Source of the DNA: Acidobacteriota bacterium
GTDB lineage: Bacteria; Acidobacteriota; Vicinamibacteria; Vicinamibacterales; JAFNAJ01
Assembly: GCA_017860085.1 (NCBI GenBank)
Contig: JAFNAJ010000127.1
Coordinates: forward strand, 1 to 7,253
Length of the DNA: 7,253 bases
Direction of reading: 5' to 3'
Part shown: in pieces, positions 1-6,237 of the stretch
How the letters are laid out: every line of letters begins with the position of its first letter
Numbering within the stretch: position 1 is the stretch's first letter
The notes under the pieces: generated by a model
Database searches by the model: none
Told to the model about the DNA's origin: nothing
What the model saw: only the letters and a program-made list of their open reading frames with translations
Program-made: the position numbers and the translations under genes

Positions 1-657
1 CGGGAACAGTGACCCGCCGCTCGTCGTCAGGTAGGCGACAAGCCACGCGGGCCACGACGACCAGTCGGCCGCCCACACGACAGGCGTGGCCAGCACGATA
101 GCAGCGGCCGCAACGCCAGACGCCTGGGCGAACTGGCGCGGCCCTCGTGAGAGTGCGACCAGGCCCTGGAGCGCGAGCAGGGAGACGGCCACGACCTGCA
201 GGATGTCGACCACGAAGAACGACTGCCATGCTGCAGGCGACACCCACTGCGCGTGGTCGATGTGGGCGGCCGGGAAGCGCAACAGATAGGCGAACGCCAG
301 GAAGAACAGCGCGCGACGCACCCGCTTGAAGACGCGCGGCGACCACGACCGCTGGGCCTCCCAGTGGCGGAGGCTGGTCACGCTGAACGCGACGCCCGAC
401 AGCACCAGGAAACTGCAGGACGTCAGGCCACGCAGGAACAGCCATCCATCCCACAGCGCGCCTTGGCGGTACGGCGGCGCGAGCAGGGCGTCGAGGGCAT
501 GACCCTGGACCATGAAGAGCACGGCCAGCGCCCGCGCGTAATCGACGAACACCAGTCGGCGCGACGCCGTCGCCGGGCGTGAGACCACGGTGACTGGCTC
601 GGCCACCGCCGCCATGGGATGCCACTCGCGCTCGACGAGCGCCTGCGCCTGGCTCAT
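1..657 (-). CDS. Membrane acyltransferase, HGSNAT/DUF1624-like, 3' part missing
   Basis: Reading the minus strand from the ATG at 655-657 gives 219 residues with no stop before the window edge, so the C-terminal part lies outside. After about 33 soluble residues, the start of the first membrane segment reads FVDYARALAVLFMVQGHALD (37-56), followed by FLVLSGVAFS (83-92). An Arg-Ala/Gly-Leu-Ala helix ending in His-x-x-x-Asp, then a Phe-x-x-x-SG-Val segment, is the pattern I associate with HGSNAT-catalytic/DUF1624 multi-pass acyltransferases, which transfer acyl groups to sugars; His53 would be the candidate catalytic residue. Further hydrophobic stretches lie near 115-130, 147-168 and 181-194. 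The start is well supported: GGAGG (663-667) sits 5 nt upstream, and the ATG overlaps the rfaE2 stop as ATGA. Given its place after an exporter and a heptose enzyme, I infer glycan decoration. A general acyltransferase-3 (OafA-like) protein is the main alternative. Confidence 0.72.
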   Translation of the reverse strand, partial: MSQAQALVEREWHPMAAVAEPVTVVSRPATASRRLVFVDYARALAVLFMVQGHALDALLAPPYRQGALWDGWLFLRGLTSCSFLVLSGVAFSVTSLRHWEAQRSWSPRVFKRVRRALFFLAFAYLLRFPAAHIDHAQWVSPAAWQSFFVVDILQVVAVSLLALQGLVALSRGPRQFAQASGVAAAAIVLATPVVWAADWSSWPAWLVAYLTTSGGSLFP

Positions 658-1205
658 CGTGGCCTCCGTGGCAGCGCGATCACGCGCTCGATGATGGTGG
701 TCGTCGAGTACCCGTCCTCGATTCGAGCCCGGACGACACGTCCGCCGCGTGCCTCCACCGTGTCTCGGCCCACAATCCGGTCGGCGGCCCAGTCGGCGCC
801 CTTGACGAGCACGTCCGGCTGAATCGCGCGGATCACCCGGTCGGGCGTGTCTTCGTCGAAGATCAGCACGGCATCCACGGACGCCAGGGCAGCCACGAGC
901 TCAGCCCGTTCCTGCTCGGGGATCACGGGTCGTGCGGGTCCCTTGATGGCCCTGACCGACCGGTCGGAGTTGACCGCCACCACGAGGGCGTCACCCTCGG
1001 CGCGCGCACGCTCGAGGTAGCGGACGTGGCCGGGGTGCAGGAGGTCGAAGACGCCGTTGGTGAACACGACGCGACGGCCCTGCGCGCGCAGGCCGTCGAC
1101 CAAGGCCGACGCCTCGTCGAGCGTCAGGATGCGCGATGCGGTCGTGTCGAGCGGTAGTCGCATGCTCTGTGTGTGATCCCCGGGATCCCCGGGGTCCCCT
1201 GTCAT
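654..1205 (-). CDS. rfaE2: D-glycero-beta-D-manno-heptose 1-phosphate adenylyltransferase (RfaE2/HldC type)
   Basis: This cytoplasmic nucleotidyltransferase is predicted to adenylylate heptose-1-phosphate to ADP-heptose, the sugar donor for LPS core or other heptose-containing glycans. Counting from the ATG at 1205 it has 183 residues. The Rossmann-type core starts with VVFTNGVFDLLHPGHVRYL (46-64), containing the HxGH nucleotide-binding motif HPGH (57-60). VNSDRSVRAIKGP (78-90), DVLVKGADW (131-139) and the end segment EDGYSTTTIIERV (163-175) match the RfaE2 family closely. There is no N-terminal sugar-kinase domain as in bifunctional HldE, so the heptose kinase must be encoded elsewhere. The start is uncertain. 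The ATG at 1203-1205 overlaps the wzt stop (ATGA), but the first 14 residues are a low-complexity GDP repeat. The ATG at 1161-1163 would give 169 residues, closer to the family. Neither has an ideal Shine-Dalgarno. The stop overlaps the next ATG as ATGA. Confidence 0.9.
   Translation of the reverse strand: MTGDPGDPGDHTQSMRLPLDTTASRILTLDEASALVDGLRAQGRRVVFTNGVFDLLHPGHVRYLERARAEGDALVVAVNSDRSVRAIKGPARPVIPEQERAELVAALASVDAVLIFDEDTPDRVIRAIQPDVLVKGADWAADRIVGRDTVEARGGRVVRARIEDGYSTTTIIERVIALPRRPR
663..667 (-). promoter_or_regulatory. Strong Shine-Dalgarno for the acyltransferase gene
   Basis: On the minus strand this reads GGAGG with a 5 nt spacer to the ATG at 655-657. It is the clearest ribosome binding site among the glycan genes and lies inside the 3' end of rfaE2. 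It fixes the start of the truncated downstream gene and suggests that gene is translated in its own right as well as coupled to rfaE2. Confidence 0.7.
1173..1199 (-). repeat. Three tandem copies of a 9 bp GGGGAYCCC unit
   Basis: On the minus strand three 9-mers follow head to tail: GGGGACCCC, GGGGATCCC and GGGGATCAC. They encode Gly-Asp-Pro, Gly-Asp-Pro and Gly-Asp-His if the upstream rfaE2 start is used. Each of the first two units is nearly self-complementary and CCCCGGGG (1187-1194) is a perfect palindrome, so the junction between wzt and the second possible rfaE2 start can fold in RNA. Whether the repeat is leader RNA or coding sequence depends on the true start of rfaE2. Confidence 0.75.
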
Positions 1206-2542
1206 TCTCCGATGCGGGGCCTGAGCCGGATCCCTCCGCCGAACTCCCAGCGATGGCGCGGCCGGTAGATGCCCACGTCCTTGGTGCGCGACTTCACACG
1301 AAAGGTGTAGAGCAGGCGGTGGTAGTCGTACGGGACCCCGTCGCGCTTGTGCACCGCCACGTCCACCTTGTAGGTCCCTTCTGTCAGGTCGAGCCCGTCA
1401 ATCGCGAACGTCACCTCGCCTGTGCCTTCAAACCGGTCGCCCACCAGCTCGGCGATGCTGGTATTGGTGCCGTAGCAGCAGACGCCGTCCGCGTTGAACA
1501 GCCCGATCCCGAAGACGAAATCCTCAACGGGCTCGTGCGCCACCACCTGCATGTGGACGCTCACGCGCTCGCCCGAGTGGAACACGTGCCCTCCCGAGCC
1601 ATCTTCGCCGACGAATCGGACGCCGACGATCTCCACCTCGCGCGATCCCCAGCGCCCCTCGGTGGCCCGGAACATGTCCGGCGGCGGCTCGTCTTTGGCT
1701 CCCGCCTCGAGCGTGGCGCCGGTCTCCCCGCTGGCCGAGGCCTCCACCGAGTCGCGCGCCTTGGCGTCCTCCTGGGCAAGCTGCCGTTCCTCGCGCTGCT
1801 CGACCGCGGTGATGTAGGCCCCGACGACCCGACGCGGGTCGCCGTCGGCTCGCGCGCGTCCCGCGTCGAGCCACAGCACCTCGTCGCAGAACCGCTCGAC
1901 CAGGCCCAGCGAGTGGGTCACCAGCAAGACCGTCTTGCCGCGCCGCCTGAACTCGCCGAACTTGTCGAGGCACTTGTGGGTGAAGGCCTCGTCACCAACC
2001 GCCAGCACCTCGTCCACCAGGAGGATGTCAGGGTCGACGTTGATCGCGACCGCGAAGCCCAGGCGCATGTACATGCCCGACGAGTAGGTCTTGACGGGCG
2101 CGTCGATGAAGTCCTCGAGCTCGGCGAACTCCACGATCTCGTCGAAGCGACGGGTGATCTCGCGCTTCGACAGGCCGAGCATGATGCCGTTGATGAAGAC
2201 GTTTTCCCTTCCCGAGATCTCCGGGTGGAAGCCGGCCCCGAGCTCGATCAACGCCGAGATGCGGCCGTCGACGCTCACGGTGCCGCTCGTCGGCTTCGTG
2301 ATGCCCGCCACCAGCTTGAGCGCCGTGCTCTTGCCCGACCCGTTGCGGCCGATGATGCCGTAGGTCTGGCCCTTCTGAACCTCGAAGGACACGCCGGAAA
2401 GCGCCGGGAAGGTCTCGTCCGGCCGCAGGTCGCTCAGCATCGTGCCCGAGAGGATGGCGCTCTTCAGCGTCGAGAACTGCCGTCGCCGCCCGTAGCGGCG
2501 ATAGATCTTCGTGACGTCCCTGAGCGCGATCGCGGTCGACAT
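1202..2542 (-). CDS. wzt: Polysaccharide ABC exporter ATP-binding protein with C-terminal glycan-binding domain (Wzt)
   Basis: This 446-residue protein is the ATPase that drives export of a lipid-linked glycan through the Wzm-type permease encoded just upstream. The N-terminal nucleotide-binding domain (about 1-250) has Walker A GRNGSGKS (65-72), an ELGAGFHPEISGRENV segment (100-115) typical of the O-antigen/teichoic acid exporter family, ABC signature YSSGM (153-157), Walker B ILLVDE (173-178) and switch His210. An acidic, low-complexity linker (about 250-295) leads to a beta-rich C-terminal domain (about 300-425) with GERVSVHMQV, FGIGLFNADG and LTEGTYKVDVAVH. This resembles Wzt_C, which in E. 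coli O8/O9a recognises the modified non-reducing end of the glycan. I chose the ATG at 2540-2542, 8 nt after the wzm stop. A longer open frame continues upstream but only as an out-of-frame reading of wzm. GAGGAAG lies 13 nt upstream, rather far. All ATPase residues are intact. Confidence 0.93.
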   Translation of the reverse strand: MSTAIALRDVTKIYRRYGRRRQFSTLKSAILSGTMLSDLRPDETFPALSGVSFEVQKGQTYGIIGRNGSGKSTALKLVAGITKPTSGTVSVDGRISALIELGAGFHPEISGRENVFINGIMLGLSKREITRRFDEIVEFAELEDFIDAPVKTYSSGMYMRLGFAVAINVDPDILLVDEVLAVGDEAFTHKCLDKFGEFRRRGKTVLLVTHSLGLVERFCDEVLWLDAGRARADGDPRRVVGAYITAVEQREERQLAQEDAKARDSVEASASGETGATLEAGAKDEPPPDMFRATEGRWGSREVEIVGVRFVGEDGSGGHVFHSGERVSVHMQVVAHEPVEDFVFGIGLFNADGVCCYGTNTSIAELVGDRFEGTGEVTFAIDGLDLTEGTYKVDVAVHKRDGVPYDYHRLLYTFRVKSRTKDVGIYRPRHRWEFGGGIRLRPRIGE

Positions 2543-2550
2543 GGCGCGGT

Positions 2551-3345
2551 CTACACTTCCTCGGCGAACGAATCGCGCAGCCGGTCGAACACGAAGTACC
2601 CCAGGAAGAACACGACGATCGAGGCGACGCCCAGCGCCACCAGCCACTTCCAGTGCCCGAAGGGCCCCGGGTAGAACAGGATCTCCTGGTACGAGATCGC
2701 CAGGTGGGTCACGGGGTTGAGGTTCAGGAAGCGACGCCCGGCGCCCGGCGCCAGCGTCATCGGGTAGATGATCGGAGTGGCAAAGAACCAGAACGTCAGC
2801 AGGTTCGACAGGATGTCCTTCACGTCGCGGAAGTGCACGGTGAGCGCCGACAGCAGCAGCGCCAGCCCCGTCGTCAGCACCAACTGCACGATCACGATCA
2901 CCGGGAACCACACCAGCTCGCCGGCCTGCAGCGGCGCCGCATAGTAGATCAGGAACGCCGCGAGGATCGGCAGGCCGAAGAAGAAGTGCACCATGTTCGC
3001 CAGCACGCTGACGATGGGGAGGACCTCGGCCGGGAACAGCACCTTCTTGATCAGGTTGCCGTTGTTGATCAGCACGACCGACGACTCCGAGAGCGACGCC
3101 GAGAACCACGACCACGGCAGGATGCCGCAGAAGAGGAACAACCCGTACGGCTCCATCTCCTTCGGGTGCGTGCCTGGCAGCACCACGGTGAAGACGAACG
3201 AGTAGATGAGCAGCAGGAGCAGCGGGTTGACGAACGACCAGAAGAAGCCGAGCACCGACCCGCGGTAGCGGGCCTTCAGCTCGCGCGCCACGAGGCTCTG
3301 AATCAAGCCGCGGTAGCGGACCAGCTGGCGGAGGCTACGCACCAT
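2551..3345 (-). CDS. wzm: Polysaccharide ABC exporter permease (Wzm/KpsM/TagG type, ABC-2 family)
   Basis: This 264-residue inner-membrane protein forms the channel that works with Wzt to flip or export a lipid-linked polysaccharide. The N-terminal amphipathic segment RELKARYRGSVLGFFWSFVN (21-40) is the hallmark of ABC-2 polysaccharide exporters. It is followed by about six hydrophobic segments near 33-55, 68-82, 107-135, 144-170, 180-197 and 233-253. The conserved loop NGNLIKKVLFPAEVLP (95-110) and NPVTHLAISYQEILFY (210-225) are also typical. Length matches the family. The ATG at 3343-3345 lies inside the end of the phosphatase gene, with an 11 nt overlap, and has no convincing Shine-Dalgarno, so translation is probably coupled. 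Its stop is 8 nt before wzt. Substrate (O-antigen, capsule or other glycan) cannot be told from the permease itself. Confidence 0.93.
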   Translation of the reverse strand: MVRSLRQLVRYRGLIQSLVARELKARYRGSVLGFFWSFVNPLLLLLIYSFVFTVVLPGTHPKEMEPYGLFLFCGILPWSWFSASLSESSVVLINNGNLIKKVLFPAEVLPIVSVLANMVHFFFGLPILAAFLIYYAAPLQAGELVWFPVIVIVQLVLTTGLALLLSALTVHFRDVKDILSNLLTFWFFATPIIYPMTLAPGAGRRFLNLNPVTHLAISYQEILFYPGPFGHWKWLVALGVASIVVFFLGYFVFDRLRDSFAEEV

Positions 3346-4099
3346 CGACGTGGAGGGCGACGACCGTGATGTTGTCCGGACCGCCGTTGTCGTTTGCCAG
3401 GTCGACGAGGTGCTCGCAGAGCGCCGTCGGATCGTTGGCCGCCGCGACGGCCGCCGCGATGCGATCCTCTCGCACGACAGCCGTCAGCCCGTCCGAACAC
3501 AGCAGGACCCAGTCGCCCGAGGCGAGCGGCAGGGGAAACACGTCGATCTCGGCGGGCTCGGTGCCCGACAGCGCGCGCATCACGATGTTGCGCCACGGAT
3601 GCGCGCTGGCCGTCTGCTCGTCCATCAGGCCGGCCCGCACCTGCGCCTCCACCCACGAATGGTCGGTCGTCACGCGACGCAGGGTGCCCGCGCGCCAGAG
3701 GTAGATGCGGCTGTCGCCGACGTGCGCGACCACGGGGTCGCCGTCGGCGGGCACGAGCAGCGCCGAGGTCGTCGTGGCCATGCCGCGGCGCTCGACGTCG
3801 ACCAGCGACTCCTGCCCGATGCGCCGGTTGGCTTCGCTGAGTGCGGCCTTCAAGCGACTTCCTGCCATGCCCAGCGCCGGGTCGTAGGGCCACGGGCCCT
3901 GGTCCGAATCGTCGGCGCTGGCCGCCACGTGCTCGGCGACCGTGTCAGCCGCCAGGCGCGACGCGACCTCCCCCGCCGCGTGGCCTCCCATGCCGTCGGC
4001 CACGAGGTAGAGCCCGAGATCGGGCCTGACGCAGAACGAGTCCTCATTCACCGGGCGCCGCGCACCAGTATGCGAGGCGGCGCCCCAGCCGATGCGCAT
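3335..4099 (-). CDS. PP2C-family serine/threonine protein phosphatase (PrpC/Stp-like)
   Basis: This 254-residue metal-dependent phosphatase is predicted to remove phosphate from Ser/Thr residues, usually countering Hanks-type kinases. All PP2C motifs are present in order: NEDSF (18-22), VADGMGGH (33-40) with metal ligand Asp35, VGDSRIYLW (127-135), CSDGL (201-205) with Asp203, and GGPDNITVV (239-247) with Asp242. This is a full-length, single-domain soluble enzyme with no signal peptide, transmembrane helix or sensor domain. A weak Shine-Dalgarno, GAGAG (4107-4111), precedes the ATG by 7 nt. The gene lies 57 nt after atpC and overlaps wzm by 11 nt, so it appears tied to the exporter genes. 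No kinase or FHA-domain partner lies in the window. The target is unknown; control of glycan export is only an inference from position. Confidence 0.94.
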   Translation of the reverse strand: MRIGWGAASHTGARRPVNEDSFCVRPDLGLYLVADGMGGHAAGEVASRLAADTVAEHVAASADDSDQGPWPYDPALGMAGSRLKAALSEANRRIGQESLVDVERRGMATTTSALLVPADGDPVVAHVGDSRIYLWRAGTLRRVTTDHSWVEAQVRAGLMDEQTASAHPWRNIVMRALSGTEPAEIDVFPLPLASGDWVLLCSDGLTAVVREDRIAAAVAAANDPTALCEHLVDLANDNGGPDNITVVALHVDGA

Positions 4100-4156
4100 G
4101 CGTTGTCTCTCACGCGGCGCCAGCGCCGCTGGCCGTCGTGCCGGCGGTGGCCACCC
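4100..4156 (-). other. atpC to phosphatase spacer with GC-rich palindromes, no clear terminator
   Basis: This 57 nt gap separates the ATP synthase genes from the phosphatase/glycan genes. Just after the atpC stop lies the perfect palindrome GGTGGCCACC (4146-4155). Further on, GCGGCGCCAGCGCCGC (4114-4129) can form a tight 6 bp stem with a 4 nt loop. On the transcribed strand no run of U follows either one, so intrinsic termination is not supported and read-through is likely. I see no convincing promoter, though recognition of promoters in such GC-rich DNA by eye is poor. Confidence 0.45.
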
Positions 4157-4591
4157 TCACCCACGCATCCGGGTTCTCGACGCGACTTGCAGACGGGTGA
4201 GCGACCTCATCAGCGCGATGCGCACCCGCTCGAAGTCCTCGGGCTTCATCTGCGGCTTCTTGAGCTCGGCCTCGGCCCTCTGCTTCGCCGCCTCGGCGCG
4301 GGCCACGTCGATCTCGTCGGCGCGCTCCGCGCTGCGGCACAGCACGGTGACGCGGTCTGGCAGCACCTCTGCCAGCCCCGTGTGAATCGCGACGAAGGTC
4401 TTGTCCGGACCGCGGCGATACCAGAGCTGTCCCACGCCGAGCACCGCCAGCAGCGGCGTGTGTCCTGGCAGCACGCCGAAGTAGCCCTTCACGCCGGGCA
4501 GCTGGATCTCGTCCACCTGCTCGTGCGCCACCGCGTGGTCGGGCGTAACGAGCTCGAGCGTGAGATGCGTCGGGAGTGCGGGCAGCGCCAT
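4157..4591 (-). CDS. atpC: F1Fo ATP synthase subunit epsilon
   Basis: This 144-residue protein is the small subunit that binds the gamma shaft of F1, helps couple rotation to the Fo ring and can inhibit ATP hydrolysis. The N-terminal beta-sandwich (about 8-87) contains VDEIQLPGVKGYFGVLPGHT (26-45), the family signature around PGxxGxxGxLPGHxP. The C-terminal helical pair (about 88-140) starts with SAERADEIDVARAEAAKQRA. It includes IDVARA (94-99), which fits the I(L)DxxRA motif linked to ATP binding in several bacterial epsilon subunits. The start is the ATG at 4589-4591, only 3 nt after the atpD stop. AGGAG (4602-4606) inside the end of atpD, 10 nt upstream, probably serves as its ribosome site. 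It is the last gene of the atp set, the usual position after atpD. Confidence 0.96.
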   Translation of the reverse strand: MALPALPTHLTLELVTPDHAVAHEQVDEIQLPGVKGYFGVLPGHTPLLAVLGVGQLWYRRGPDKTFVAIHTGLAEVLPDRVTVLCRSAERADEIDVARAEAAKQRAEAELKKPQMKPEDFERVRIALMRSLTRLQVASRTRMRG

Positions 4592-4594
4592 GGG

Positions 4595-6046
<1,452 letters not shown>

Positions 6047-6050
6047 CTCA

Positions 6051-6060
6051 CCCTTCCTCA
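6051..6060 (-). promoter_or_regulatory. Shine-Dalgarno region of atpD
   Basis: The minus strand reads TGAGGAAGGG followed by TGAG and the atpD ATG. AGGA lies 8 nt and GAAGGG 4 nt from the start codon. It is purine-rich and unobstructed by the preceding gene, so atpD has an independent ribosome site, as expected for a subunit needed in three copies per enzyme. Confidence 0.65.
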
Positions 6061-6061
6061 G

Positions 6062-6085
6062 CCGATCTGCAAAGACCCTGATCGG
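6062..6085 (-). repeat. Small inverted repeat CCGATC/GATCGG before atpD
   Basis: CCGATC at 6062-6067 and GATCGG at 6080-6085 are perfect complements around a 12 nt loop. In the transcript this 6 bp stem would sit directly before the atpD ribosome site. It shares 6083-6085 with the outer end of the long inverted repeat, so the two stems cannot both be complete. A 6 bp match may be chance. Confidence 0.4.
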
Positions 6086-6235
6086 TTCTTGGTGCTTGGT
6101 TCTTCGTTCTTGGTCCGTTCAGGGTTCTTGGTTCGCGGTTCGTTCTTGGTGCCTGGTTCGGGAAGGAACCGGGAACCGACCAGGAACGACGGACCTCGAA
6201 CGGACCAAGAACCAACCACCAAGAACCAAGAACCG
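6083..6235. repeat. Long imperfect inverted repeat made of GTTCTTGG-like octamers
   Basis: The outer arms 6083-6127 and 6191-6235 are reverse complements at 38 of 45 positions without gaps. They include a perfect 15 bp block, GTTCTTGGTCCGTTC at 6106-6120 against 6198-6212. The inner part continues the theme and closes near GGTTC (6155-6159) and GAACC (6166-6170). The left arm is a degenerate array of GTTCTTGG, exact at 6085, 6106, 6124 and 6142 (steps of 21, 18 and 18). The right arm carries its complement CCAAGAAC at 205-212, 219-226 and 226-233 past position 6000. The element fills nearly the whole gap between atpG and atpD and would form a long stem in their mRNA. No transposase or short target duplication is visible. 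It looks like a dispersed low-complexity repeat or REP/MITE-like palindrome; its function is unknown. Confidence 0.85.
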
Positions 6236-6237
6236 TT

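Noticed and set aside
86..582. Short plus-strand open frames near the left edge
   Set aside because: They lie opposite the incomplete acyltransferase frame, which is open through all 219 codons, has a good Shine-Dalgarno and reads as a membrane protein. The plus frames have shadow composition.
1136..2674. Plus-strand open frame of 512 codons opposite wzt
   Set aside because: It is antisense to an intact ABC ATPase with all motifs, and its composition is that of a reverse-strand shadow with no recognisable motif.
2543..3115. N-terminal extension of wzt to give a 637-residue protein
   Set aside because: The added 191 residues are an out-of-frame reading of the wzm gene, rich in Arg, Gly and Ala. 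The ATG at 2540-2542 gives the normal N-terminus, with strand and lead-in typical for Wzt.
4114..4155. Intrinsic terminator after atpC
   Set aside because: GC palindromes exist but no U-tract follows on the transcribed strand, so a Rho-independent terminator is not supported.
6083..6235. CRISPR array suggested by repeated GTTCTTGG units
   Set aside because: The units are 8 bp, degenerate, about 18-21 bp apart, and appear in both orientations. There are no constant long repeats with unique spacers and no cas genes.
6047..6237. Insertion sequence or MITE between atpG and atpD
   Set aside because: There is no transposase and no flanking target duplication, and the arms are a degenerate octamer array rather than defined terminal repeats. 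A repeat call is all the sequence supports.
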